A DNA stretch of 64,000 nucleotides from the NCBI RefSeq assembly GCF_020379485.1, contig NC_063448.1, forward strand, positions 23,273,726-23,337,725, in the 5' to 3' direction. This DNA is from Brassica napus (Eukaryota > Streptophyta > Magnoliopsida > Brassicales > Brassicaceae). The translations under genes and the position numbers were made by a program. Numbering within the stretch: the stretch's first letter is position 1; each line of letters begins with the position of its first letter. The notes beneath the pieces are model-generated. The model ran no database searches and was not told the DNA's origin. It saw only the letters and a list, made by a program, of their open reading frames with translations. Of the stretch, positions 1 through 11,262 are shown piece after piece.

Positions 1-1771
1 TGTATAGTTAAATAAATAAATAAAAGTAAATTTACATTATAAAAATATAACACTAAACATCAATTATAATATTAGAATAAGTAGATATAAAATATAAGAA
101 AAATAAATTATAAGTAAATATACAATATAAATAATACAAAAAATACATTAAACCTCTATCTGAAAATATATAATAATGTAAATAATAAGTAAATATATAA
201 TATAAGAAATAGAAATATTACATTAAACATCTATCGTAATATTATAATTTGATATAAAACAAAACAATTAGATAAATAAATATACAATATAAGAAATAAA
301 AAAGCTACATTAAACGTCTATCTGAATATGTATAGTTTAACATTTTATTATTTTCAAATATTTTTGTAAGTAAATATAAAATATAAGAAAAATAAGCATA
401 CAATATAATATAATATTTTTTATCACATTAAACATCTATCATAATATTATAATTTGATATAAAAGCAAGAAAATTAGAATAAGTAAATCTATAGTATAAG
501 AAAAAAAATGGTAAAATACAATTAAGAAATGAAAAGACTAAATTAAACATATCGCTGAAAAATGTGTAGTAAAATAAATAATAAGTAAATATATAATATA
601 AGAAATACAAGTATTATATTAAAGATCTACCGTAATATTAGAATAAGTAAATATACAGTATAAGAAAAAATGCACAATAAATAAATATACAATATCAGAA
701 CTGGAAAAACTAAATTAAACATCTATCTGAAAAATGTATAGTAAAATAAATAATTAGTAAATATAGACTATAAGACATAAAAATATGGATCATCTTTTTT
801 GAAGAGTTAATCCAAAAATGGAGGATCACCAATTTGCGTGGATATTATGGTATATTTGGAAATGTCGAAACAACAAAGTTTTTATCAATTTGGATGTTGA
901 TCCAAGATATACACTTAAACTAGCGGAATTAGAATCAACACTTTGGGCGGAGGCACTTGTAACAAATAATTAGAGGGTTGCAAATCAATTACATGAAATA
1001 ATTGTACCAACAATACCAGGAAGATGGTGTTTCATAGATTGTTCATGAAAAGATAAGGAACAGTTCTGAGGACAAGGTTGGTACATCACTTTAGCGGGTT
1101 TTGATGGATTTCTAGGGGCACAGAATGTCCGGGCAAGTCTTTCACCTCTTCATTCGGAAATACATATTTTTGAAAATGGCAAAAATATATTAAGATTTAA
1201 ACATCTATCTTAAAATGTAAAATATAGATATTAAGTAAATAGAAAGTATAAGAAATAGAAATACACCATTTTATATAAGAAAGTCTAAAATAGAAATACA
1301 CAATATAAAGAAAATTTTAAAATTGGAAATAATACATTAAATATTTATATTAAAATGTTAAAATAAATAAATAAATACATAGTAAATTATATAAAAATAG
1401 AAATACCACATTAAACAAAAAAAATGTATAGTTTTACATCAAGAAAGTCCCTATAAAACTCATTATTCCATCAACATCAACCTCACACTATCAAGGAAAA
1501 CTTCAAATTATAAAAAATATTTAAATTGTAAAAAATATGTTAATTTTTGCTAGTTTTGCTAAATATAATAACTAGATAGCCAACAAAATTACAAAAAAAT
1601 ATTTAAATTGTAAAAAATATGTTAATTTAACGTGTTAAAATTTAAAAATAAATTTTAATTATGACATGCATCTTAACATTTTATAAATATATATCAAAAT
1701 ATATATAATTTAACAACTTAAAATAGAAAATAAAAATAAAAATCTCGGGCGTAGCCCGGGTTAATCCCTAG
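1..1771 (+). mobile_element. Helitron, 3' part (5' end outside window or not identified)
   Basis: The segment ends in a textbook Helitron 3' terminus: a GC-rich hairpin (arms 1744-1750 and 1754-1760, loop GTA), then 7 bases, then CTAG at 1768-1771 followed by a T. The body is very AT-rich and made of diverged copies of a roughly 60-70 bp module (AAGTAAATATACAATATAAG...ATTACATTAAACATCTATC). The last 330 bases (about 1430-1771) closely match 7795-7880 plus 9120-9333, which are the end of the Helitron at 5910-9333, so the two belong to one family. A LINE fragment sits inside (785-1165). No Rep/helicase coding is visible, so it is non-autonomous. Confidence 0.7.
785..1165 (+). pseudogene. LINE (L1-type) zf-RVT/RNase H fragment with stops
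   Basis: The plus-strand translation reads DHLF, a stop, RVNPK, then MEDHQFAWILWYIWK. It continues through RNNKVF..DVDPR.TLKLA to IPGRWCFIDCS and GAQNVRASLSPLHSEIH. This is the junction of the zinc-finger RVT region and the C-terminal RNase H of plant L1-like retrotransposons. It closely resembles the minus-strand LINE at 27297-28365, which has DDHQFAWILWYIWKGRNNKVF and RASLSPLHSE. In-frame stops occur near 800, 972, 1047 and 1068. Neither a poly-A tail nor a target duplication is evident at its borders, so it may have been carried inside the Helitron rather than inserted directly. Confidence 0.75.
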
Positions 1772-3130
1772 TCTATACTATTAAAAGTGAGCTTTTGAGG
1801 TTCCATAAGACGTCCACATCAGCAGAAAAAACTTATTGTAAAAAATGACATGTGGCATTAACAAAAAATAAAAATAAAAATACATATAAAGAAAAATAAA
1901 TAATAAGTAAATATATAATATAAGAAATAGAAATATTACATTAAACAATAATAAGTAAATATACAATATAAGGAAAATAAATAAAAAGTAAATATACAAT
2001 ATAAGAAATATAAATATTACATTAAACATCTATCATAATTTATAATCTGATATAAAAGCAAGAAAATTAGAAAATGTAAATGTATAATTAAAAAATGAAA
2101 AAACTAATTTAATCATCTATCTGAAAAATGTATCTACTTTTGAGGCTCCATAGGGCGTCCGCATCAACGAAAAAAACTTATTCTAAAATATGACACTTGG
2201 CATTAACAAAAAATAAAAATAAAAATACATATAAAGAAAAATAAATAATATGTAAATATATAATATAAGAAATAGAAATGTTACATTAAACAATAATAAG
2301 TAAATATAAAATATAAAGAAAATAAATAAAAAGTAAATATACAATATAAAAAATAGAAATATTACATTAAACATCTATCATAATTTATAATCTGATATAA
2401 AAGCAAGAAAATTAGAAAACGTAAATATATAATTAAAAAATGAAAAAACTAAATTAAACATATATCTGAAAAATGTATCTATACTAATAAAATGGAGCTC
2501 AATACTAATAAAATAGAGCTTTTGAGGCTCCATAGGGCGTCCACATCAACGGAAAAAAATTTCTTATAAAAGATGACACATGGCATTAACAAAAAATAAA
2601 AAATATATATACTTATAAAGAAAAATAAATAATATGTAAATATATAATATAAGAAATAAAAATGTTACATTAAACAATAATAAGTAAATATACAATATAT
2701 GGAAAATAAATAAAAAATAAATATACAATATAAGAAATATAATATTACATTAAACATCTATCATAATTTATCATCTCATATAAAAGTAAGAAAATTAGAT
2801 TACGTAAATATATAATTAAAAAATGAAAAAACTAAATTAAACATCTATCTGAAAAATGTATCTATATTAATAAAATGGAGCTTTTGAGGCTCCATAGAGC
2901 GTCCACATCACCGAAAAAAACTTCTTCTAAAAGATGACACATGTCATTAATAAAAAATAAAAAATAAATATACATATAAAGAAAAATAAATAATAAGTAA
3001 ATATACAATATAAGAAATAGAAATATTACATTAAAAATAATAAGTAAATATACAAAATAGGAAAAAATACAAAATAATAAGTAAATATACAATATAATAA
3101 TAAAAGAGAGCTTTTAAGGCAGCGTCCACA
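1772..3130 (+). repeat. Tandem reiterations of the Helitron 5' terminal region
   Basis: The 5' module (TCTATACTAATAAAATGGAG, CTTTTGAGGCTCCATAGGGC, then GTCCACATCA) recurs at about 1772, 2133, 2478, 2861 and 3095. Each copy is followed by the AT-rich body. Spacings are about 361, 345, 383 and 234 bp. Only the first copy abuts a 3' end of another element. The others follow partial bodies without a CTAG hairpin, so they are internal duplications or truncated tandem insertions. Confidence 0.75.
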
Positions 3131-3442
3131 TTAGCGAATAAAAACTTCTTATAAAAGATGACACGTGACATTAATAAAAAAATAAAAAAAATATACATAT
3201 AAAGAAAAAGAAATAATAAGTAAATATATAATATAAGAAAAAAAAATAAAAAGGAAATATACAATATAAGAAATAGAAATATTACATTAAACATCTATCA
3301 TAATTTATCATTTGATATAAAGCAAGAAAATTAGAATAAGTAAATATACAATTAAGAAATGAAAAAAAAACTAAATTAAACATCTATCTGAAAAATTTAT
3401 AGTTAAATAAATAATAACTAAATACACAATATAAAATATAAG

Positions 3443-4893
3443 AAAAATGAATAATAAGTAAATATACTATATAAGAAATACAAAAAATACATTAGACATC
3501 TATCTAAAAAAATCAATAATAAAATAAATAATAAGTAAATATAAAATATAAGAAATAAAAATATTACATTAAACATATATCATAATACTATAATTTGATT
3601 TAAAAGAAAAATAGTTAGATAAGTAAATATACAATATAAGAAACGGAATAACTACATTAAACATCTATTTGAAAAATGTAGAGTTTTACATTTTTATTAC
3701 TTCCAAATATTTTTATAAGTAAATATACAATATAAGAAAACTAAGCATACAATATAAGAAATATAAATTTTACATGAAACATCTATTATGATATTATCAT
3801 TTGATATAAAAGCACAAAAAATAGAATAAGTAAATATACAATATAAGAAAAATAAACAATAGGTAAAATACAATTAATAAATTAAAAAAAAAAAATTAAA
3901 AATCTCTCTAAAAAATGTATAGTAAAATAAATAATAAGTAAATATACAATATAATAAATAGAAATATTATATTAAACATCTATCGTAATCCTAGAATAAG
4001 TTAATATACTATATAAGCAAAATAAAAACAAATTTGAGAAACATACAGTAAAATAAATTATAAGTAAATATACAATATAAGAAATAAAAATATTACATTA
4101 AACATTTATAAATAATATTACCATTTGATATAAAAGTAAAAAAATAGAATAAGTAAATATAAAATATAAGAAAAATGAATAATAAGTAAATATACTATAT
4201 AAGAAATACAAAAAATACATTAGACATCTATCTAAAAAAATCAATAATAAAATAAATAATAAGTAAATATAAAATATAAGAAATAAAAATATTACATTAA
4301 ACATATATCATAATACTATAATTTGATTTAAAAGAAAAACAGTTAGATAAGTAAATATACAATATAAGAAACGGAATAACTACATTAAACATCTATTTGA
4401 AAAATGTAGAGTTTTACATTTTTATTACTTCCAAATATTTTTATAAGTAAATATACAATATAGAAAACTAAGCATACAATATAAGAAATATAAATTTTAC
4501 ATGAAACATCTATTATGATATTATCATTTGATATAAAAGCACAAAAAATAGAATAAGTAAATATACAATATAAGAAAAATAAACAATAGGTAAAATACAA
4601 TTAATAAATTAAAAAAAACTAAATTAAAAATCTCTCTAAAAAATGTATAGTAAAATAAATAATAAGTAAATATACAATATAATAAATAGAAATATTATAT
4701 TAAACATCTATCGTAATCCTAGAATAAGTTAATATACTATATAAGCAAAATAAAAACAAATTTGAGAAACATACAGTAAAATAAATTATAAGTAAATATA
4801 CAATATAAGAAATAAAAATATTACATTAAACATTTATAAATAATATTACCATTTGATATAAAAGTAAAAAATAGAATAAGTAAATATACAATA
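3443..4893 (+). repeat. Recent tandem duplication, unit about 728 bp
   Basis: The sequence from about 3443 (AAAAATGAATAATAAGTAAA) repeats from 4171 with only a handful of single-base changes or short indels. Examples are GAAAAATAGTTAG versus GAAAAACAGTTAG, and one missing A in the second copy's ATAGAAAACTAAGC. Copy 1 is about 3443-4170 and copy 2 about 4171-4893. The near-identity contrasts with the diverged modules around it, so the duplication is much younger. Confidence 0.8.
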
Positions 4894-5387
4894 TAAGAAA
4901 AATAAAAATAGGTAAAATACAATTAAGAAATGCAAAAACTACATTAAACATCTATCTGAAAAATGTATTGTTTTAGATTTTTATTATTTAAAAATAGAAT
5001 AAGTAAATATAAATTTTAAATATTATAATAAGTAAATATAAAATGTAAGAAAGAATAAATAATAAGTAAATATAATATATAAGAAATAAAAACATTACAT
5101 TAAATATATATCGTAATATTATCATTGATATAAAAGCAAGAAAATTAGAATAAGTAAATATTAAAAATAAGAAAAGATAAACAGTAAGTAAATATACTAT
5201 ATAAAAAATAGAAAAACTAATTAAACATTTATCTGAAAAATATACAGTTAAATGGAATAATGTATATTTAAACAAATAATAAGCAAATATACAATATAAG
5301 AAATATAAATATTACATTAAACATCTATCGTAATATTATCATTTGATATAAAAGCAAAAAAATTAGAATAAATAAATATACAATATT

Positions 5388-5675
5388 GAAAAATTCTCTA
5401 GGATAGCCATTTTTAAGTTTTTGTTACAAAATAGCTATAAATGAGAAAAAAGACCAAAATAAGTCTTATTAAAGAGTAAAAATACATTTATACCCTATGG
5501 TTAACTAACATAGACTTATGGCTTAAAGTTAAGGGGTGGAGTTTTGAGGATAGAGTTTCAAATTTTTTAAAATAAAAATTAAATTTTTCAAAATAAAATG
5601 GGCTATTTTGGTCATTTTCCTTATTGAATGTTATTTTGTGACAAAGACTTAAAAGATCTATTTGAGAGAATTGCC
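5388..5675. mobile_element. MULE-type MITE, copy 1
   Basis: This 288-bp element has inverted ends. The left end carries AATTCTCTAGGATAG followed by TTTTAAGTTTTTGTTACA. The right end, reverse-complemented, reads GGCAATTCTCTCAAATAG followed by CTTTTAAGTCTTTGTCACA. The flanks are a near-duplication around TACAATAT (5379-5386 and 5677-5684), consistent with the 9-11 bp target duplications of Mutator-like elements. It lies inside the Helitron body. A second family member is at 13297-13797. Confidence 0.7.
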
Positions 5676-5909
5676 CTACAATATAAAAAAATATAAGAAA
5701 TAAATATACAATATGAGAAAGGAAAAACTATATCAAACATCTATCTCAAAAATGTATAGTTTTCTAATTTTTTCTAAGGAAATATGTATTCACACAAACA
5801 TACAGTTCAGAATTTGTTGTTGTTCAGAATACAACGTTCAAAAAAATAACTATATGGTTAACATTTGAAAATAAAAATAGTCTCGCGCGTAGCGCGGATT
5901 AACTCCTAG

Positions 5910-8900
5910 TCTATACTAATAAAATGGATCTTTTGAGGCTCCATAAAGCGTCCACATCAGCAAAAAAAACTTCTTCCGAAAGATGACACGTGGCATAAAA
6001 AATAGTTTTACATTTTAATATTACTAATTTTCGAAAATTATAAATAATATGAAAACATACGGCATAAAAAATGGAAAAACTACATTAAACATATGTAAAA
6101 TTACCATTTTATATAAAAAAAACAAAAAAACATTATATATAATTTTGAAAATAATAAATATACGTAAACATACAACATAAAAAATAGAAATATTACATTA
6201 AACATATGTAAGATTACCATTTTACATTTTTATTTTTAAAAAATAATATGTAAACATACAACATAAAAAATGAAAAACTACATTAAACATATGTAAGATT
6301 ACTATTTTTCACTAAAAAAAAGACGGCTTATCTCCATAATGTAACATTACTATTTTGTAAACAAAAACATTATATATAATTTCGAAAATAATAAATAATA
6401 TGCAAACATACAACATAAAAAATGGAAATACTACATTAAACATATGCAAGATTACCGTTTTACATTTAAAAATAACAATAATATGTAAACATACAACATA
6501 AAAAAAATGGAAAAACTACATTAAACATATATAAGATTACCATTTTTCACTAAAAAAAGGGCTTATCTCCATAATGTAACATTACCATTTTATAAAAAAA
6601 AAACATAAATATAACTATTTGACTATTTGTCCAAGTTCTTCTATTAAACATTGTCGTTTTACATTAAAAAATGAAAAAAACATTAAGATTTAAACATCTA
6701 TCTTAAAATATAAAATATAGATATTAACTAAATATAAAGTATAAGAAAGAGAACTACTCAATATATTGAAAAATAAATAATAAGTAAATATTATAAATAT
6801 ATAAATATATGAATTATATATACAATAATAAGTAAATGCACAATTTTTAAAATATGGAAAGAGTACATTAAATATTAAACATCTATCTTAAAATGTACAA
6901 TATAGATATTAAGTAAATAGAAAATGTAAGAAAAAGAAATACACAATTTAAAAACAATGGAAAAAGTATATTAATATTTAAACATCTATCTTAAAATGTA
7001 AAATATAGATATTACGCAAATAGAAAGTATAAGAAAAGGCAATACACAATTTAAAAAAATGAAAAAAGTACGTTAGTATTTAAACATCTATCTTAAAATG
7101 TAAATCTATCTTAAAATATAAAATTATTAGTAAATAGAAAGTATAAGAAATAGAAATACACAATATAAAAAAAATAAATAATAAGTAAATATATAATATA
7201 AGTAAATACGCAATTTAAAAATAGAAAATTACATTAAGATTTAAAAATATATCTTAAAATTTAAAATATAGATATTACGTAAATAGAAAGTATAACAAAT
7301 GGAAATATACAATTTAAAAAAAAATGGAAAATGTACATTAAGATTTAAACATTTATCTTAAAATGTAAAATAGAGATATAAGTAAATAAAAAGTACAAGA
7401 AATGGAAATACATATACAGGAAAATAAATAATAAGTAAATAATGTAAATATATAATATATGAATTATATATATAATAATAAGTAAATACACAATTTTTTT
7501 TAAAAAAAAATGGAAAAAGTTCATTAAGCATTAAACATCTATCTTAAAATGTAAAATATATAATATAAGCAAATACACAATTTAAAAAAATAGAAAAAAT
7601 ACATTAAGATTTAAATATCTATTTTAAAATATAAAATATAGATATTACGTAAATAAAAAAAATAAGAAATGGAAATAAACATTTTAAAAAATGGAAAAAG
7701 TACATTAAGATTTAAACATCTATCTTAAAATGTACATCTATCTTAAAATAGTAGTAAATTATATAAAAATGAAAATACCACATTAAACAAAAAAAAAATG
7801 TATAGTTTTACATCAAGAAAGTCCCTATAAAATTTATTATTCCATCAACATCAACCTCACACTATCAAGGAAAACTTGAAAGCATTCGAGCAAAAAAATG
7901 GTTCCACCATCACCTCTTGCCGTCCCAAAAACCTTTAATGACCTTGAAGGAGATTTTTTATAACAACAAACTTTTTGTTAGGTGGATTCATTGTTGGGAA
8001 ACCCGCAACTTCCAAAAGCCAAACTTATTCATGGGAATTGAATTGTTTTTCATAGACTCAAAGGTATTCTTACAAATTTAAATTAATCTAATCCATAATT
8101 TTATTGTTAATATTCGTACTAACTCTTTCATGATCAAACCATTACAGTTAATAACCATTCAAGCGTTTATCCTGAAACATTTCTTTCCTCGCCGAATAAG
8201 GTATTGGTTCATGTTAGTTTAGTATTTTGTTTTTGGTTTATTAACCGGTTTAGGATGATCCTATTGTAAATATAATTTAAGTTGGTTTAGCATATATTAT
8301 GCTTAAAATAACTTAAATTAAATAATAGTAATATTATGCTTAAAATATAATTTTAGAGATTTTTCAAATATAGTTTACAGAACATTATAGGTGATGAATT
8401 TAATTTATTAAATTCGTTTATTACTTAAAACTAAGTTTTTTTAAAAAACATACTGAGTTATAAATATCAATGCTGGATTGGTGAGTATAACGTGAAGACA
8501 AAAATATAAATATTTCATTTTCAAGATAAGAAATTCAGCTTTTATTCAGTTACTCAATATATAATATTTTAAATTATTTTTTTAAAAATATACATAATTT
8601 ATATATATAGATTAATCTTCCACACTTAAACTATTATATTATATATGCATAATGTTTTTAAATAAAAATAATTTCTGATTAAAAAAAATAAAAACAACAA
8701 ATGGTTATTTTCAAATAATGGATGTAATTTACATTATACTATCATTTAACAAGTATTAGATACGTTTTGATATATCATTATTTTCTATTTCCATAAAAAA
8801 ATAAATTGTTAAACATCAATATCATCTAGGTTAAGTTTACTAACATCACAAATTCAAACATCACAAAAAATATTTACATAAATATTATAATACAATAATT

Positions 8901-9333
8901 TAATCAAAAAATACAATTCATAAAACAATATTCAAAAGAATAGTTATATACTTAATATTTGAAAATCAAAGATATTTTTTCTAAAATTGTACTTAGTACG
9001 TACCTAGCCAAGGAGATCAACCATCTTTTTACGTATCGATCGATTGTTGAGCATGTGGTCGATCCGAAAATACTCTGCAGTTTAATTAAATATCTAAAAC
9101 ATTTATTCCAACACTAAACAGATAGTTTTGCTAAATATGATAACTAGATAGCCAACAAAATTACAAAAAAATATTTAAATAGTAAAAAATATGTTAATTT
9201 AACGTGTTAAAATTTAAAAATAAATTTTAATTATGACATGCATCTTAACATTTATATAAATATATATCATAACCTAAATATAAATAATTTAACAACTTAA
9301 ATTAGAAAAAAATAAAAATTCCAAGCTACCTAG
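5910..9333 (+). mobile_element. Helitron with an RPA-like exon fragment
   Basis: The 5' end is TCTATACTAATAAAATGGATC at 5910, directly abutting the CTAG of the previous Helitron. The 3' end is CTAG at 9330-9333, but the hairpin is degraded (CCAAGCTACC). The last 210 bases (9120-9333) match 1560-1771 closely. Compared with that copy, this element has about 1.2 kb of extra sequence (7880-9120), which includes a fragment of an RPA1-like coding exon. No Rep or helicase motif was seen. Confidence 0.7.
7898..8063 (+). pseudogene. RPA1-like (DUF223/OB-fold) first-exon fragment, frameshifted
   Basis: An ATG at 7898 opens MVPPSPLAVPKTFNDLEGDF. The frame then runs into a stop at 7961. One base over, from 7959, the reading continues as YNNKLFVRWIHCWETRNFQK and PNLFMGIELFFIDSK. 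This resembles the start of the N-terminal OB fold of plant RPA70-like proteins carried by Helitrons (the VRLLRFWEARNF..MSVDMLLLD type pattern). A plausible splice donor (AAG|GTATTC) follows at 8064. The frameshift and the lack of downstream exons mark it as broken. The family assignment rests on motif resemblance read by eye. Confidence 0.5.
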
Positions 9334-9580
9334 TCTATCTATCTATCTATCTATAACAATAAAGTTGAGTTTGCTCTCTTTTCTTTGCGCCACGTCACCA
9401 CCGAGAGGGAATGACAAATCCCAACACGTGTCACTTAAAAATCTTACGATTGATTTTCATATTGTTGCTTCGTGGGTTTGCTGTTCTGTGTTTTGTTTAT
9501 TTTATAGATGGTTTGCCTTTGGGCTTTTAAAAAACTTTAGGCCCAGTTAAATGAAAGGTTTTCATCATCTTTGAACTTCG
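9334..9580 (+). mobile_element. Start of a fourth Helitron-like element, with a TCTA microsatellite
   Basis: Immediately after CTAG (9330-9333) the sequence reads (TCTA)n TAACAATAAAGTTGAG, a Helitron-type start in which the TCTATACTA motif has expanded to TCTA repeats (9334-9353). The following 230 bases (GCGCCACGTCACC...) are unlike the preceding family. I could not find a convincing 3' end (hairpin plus CTAG) on the plus strand downstream, so the length of this element is unknown. Confidence 0.45.
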
Positions 9581-10130
9581 ACGACAGCTGTCTGTTTCAG
9601 ATAATGACGCCGTCGATGAACTTATGTAACGTCTTCAACTTTCATCAATATGTAGTTAAACCCGAGATTTAACCACGTATTAATGTAAGCTCCCAGCGAT
9701 GAACAACACAACCTCAACGAAATTGAAAAGAGTAGTCTTTGCTGATTACCAACTCCGTCAATGGCGAATCCCTTCATCATGCTTGCCGTTTTGAAATATG
9801 GCCGCTGCTCCGCCTCTCAAACACTGCCGAGGTACGTTTGCTGGATCAAGATCGAACCAAGCTGAGAGCGATTCAACGGAGTTTGAAGTTTGGAAGTGAC
9901 AAAGAGTTCGAATCGAGATCAAACCAAGCCGAGAGAAACCACCTCCGATGGAGCTTCGCCGAGAGACTACCACGGAGATGTGTCGATGTGGCGCTAACCG
10001 ATCTTGATGGCGTCGAGGACCGTCTGTTTCAGCAACAACTGTTCCGGCGGTTCCAAAACCTAGAACCGGCAATAGGTGATGATCAGATCCGATTGAGAGG
10101 TTGGGGACTGGCACTGTGATCAGAGAGAAT
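9580..10130. other. GC-richer segment with overlapping open frames, unrecognised
   Basis: About 550 bases of near-50% GC stand out in AT-rich surroundings. A 126-codon frame on the plus strand (9739-10119) and a 118-codon frame on the minus strand (9758-10114) overlap almost completely. I recognise neither product, and the overlap means at least one is a shadow. The segment may be a host gene fragment carried by the adjacent Helitron, or non-coding element sequence. No splice structure or conserved motif decides the strand. Confidence 0.3.
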
Positions 10131-10320
10131 GATTGCGAAAAGGTTCAAAAAGGTCTGAGAGAAAGTTTGTTCCTATAGAATCGTTTATCAACGGCCCAAT
10201 TTACACCGAGTAGCCATCGTGACTGATACTATTATTAATATACTCATTCTATTTCTTTTAATTTTTTTTTAAAAAATATGGATCCAAACAATGGTTTGGT
10301 TTGGTTCATATATAGTCTAA

Positions 10321-10369
10321 TGTTCAGTGTTCAGTGTTCAGTGTTCAGTGTTCAGTGTTCAGTGTTCAG
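10321..10369. repeat. Heptanucleotide tandem repeat (TGTTCAG)7
   Basis: Seven perfect copies of TGTTCAG run from 10321 to 10369. Two imperfect GTGTGCTGCTGTG motifs follow downstream (10371 and 10406). The run lies within a 101-codon plus-strand frame (10278-10583) that is probably fortuitous. Confidence 0.9.
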
Positions 10370-10584
10370 CGTGTGCTGCTGTGAAAATTTTGAGTCTTGC
10401 TTCAGTGTGTGCTGCTGTGTTTTTCCTTTCGCTTCTTCCGATGCAGACGCTTCTGTTAAATCTACAGACTTTGGCATCTCTGTTTTCTGCAAACCAGGTT
10501 TGATTGTTATTTCATATCCTTGTTTATTTTTAACCATGATTTTTTTTGTCACTATTTCAGAGAAACCCTTCCTTAGTAAATAAT

Positions 10585-11262
10585 GTTATGAGTATTTGGT
10601 TAGTTGCTTATTTAGTTTGTCACCAACGGTGAAAGAATCTACAGATCTTTACTAAAAATTTGATGTAAGTACTGTATTTGTTAAGAGACTCTCTCTACTA
10701 TGTTGTTTTATAGAAGAAGCATCAGACTCTTGATATTTATGTTTTCAACTTCATGCTATCTAAATGATCAAACATGATGATTTCAAAGTGTTACAACTGA
10801 GTTTCCGTATTCTTGAGTATGATAAACGCGGCTTAAAGCTATTAGTATTGCTTGAAGAAACACGTTGAACCAATGCTTAAGATCCCATCTCTCATATGCT
10901 GCGACTGTGAGCTTGTGTGTGTTAATATTGATATGAAAAATCTCGACGTATAAATATTCTCCAAGCCATACTAAATATATTTTATTATGTATTTGTCGTT
11001 TTTATTTTTAACATGCAGCAATGGCAAGGCCTGGTGGAGATGCTGCCTTTCTGGGTTCCGATTCACAGTTCTCTTGTAGTCTTTGATTTTCTTAACTATT
11101 AAACATATATCTCTTCTGTTTCTTTTTCTAATGTTTTGGTTTTGTAATATCTGTACTAAAATCATGGGACAAATCTATTGACAGAAACAAGTCAGAGATC
11201 TCCAACCCCATTACAAAACTCACTTTTAAGTGTCTAGTTTGTCAATTATTTTAAAAATGGAA
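10585..11262. other. Unresolved stretch with exon-like scraps
   Basis: No convincing gene was found. Short GC-richer pieces (around 10800-10920 and 11015-11085) lie between AT-rich intron-like DNA and could be scrambled exon remnants, but I recognise no domain in any frame. Small frames here do not look conserved. Confidence 0.3.

Larger units (their letters stand above)
1772..5909 (+). mobile_element. Complete non-autonomous Helitron, joined head-to-tail to its neighbours
   Basis: It starts with TCTATACTATTAAAA at 1772, the usual Brassicaceae Helitron 5' end. It finishes with a perfect 5-bp hairpin (CGCGC at 5884-5888, loop GTA, GCGCG at 5892-5896) and CTAG at 5906-5909, followed by T. The preceding Helitron's CTAG abuts its first T directly. 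There is no coding capacity: the open frames on the minus strand only translate the AT-rich module into Phe/Ile/Leu/Tyr repeats. It contains tandem copies of its own 5' end, a 728-bp tandem duplication and a MITE, which largely explain its 4.1 kb length. Confidence 0.8.

Noticed and set aside
428..5275. Many minus-strand frames rich in Phe, Ile, Leu and Tyr (for example at 1781-2029, 3031-3294 and 4988-5275), looking like membrane peptides
   Set aside because: They are translations of the same AT-rich Helitron module repeated many times; open length comes from base composition, and no start context or conservation is visible.
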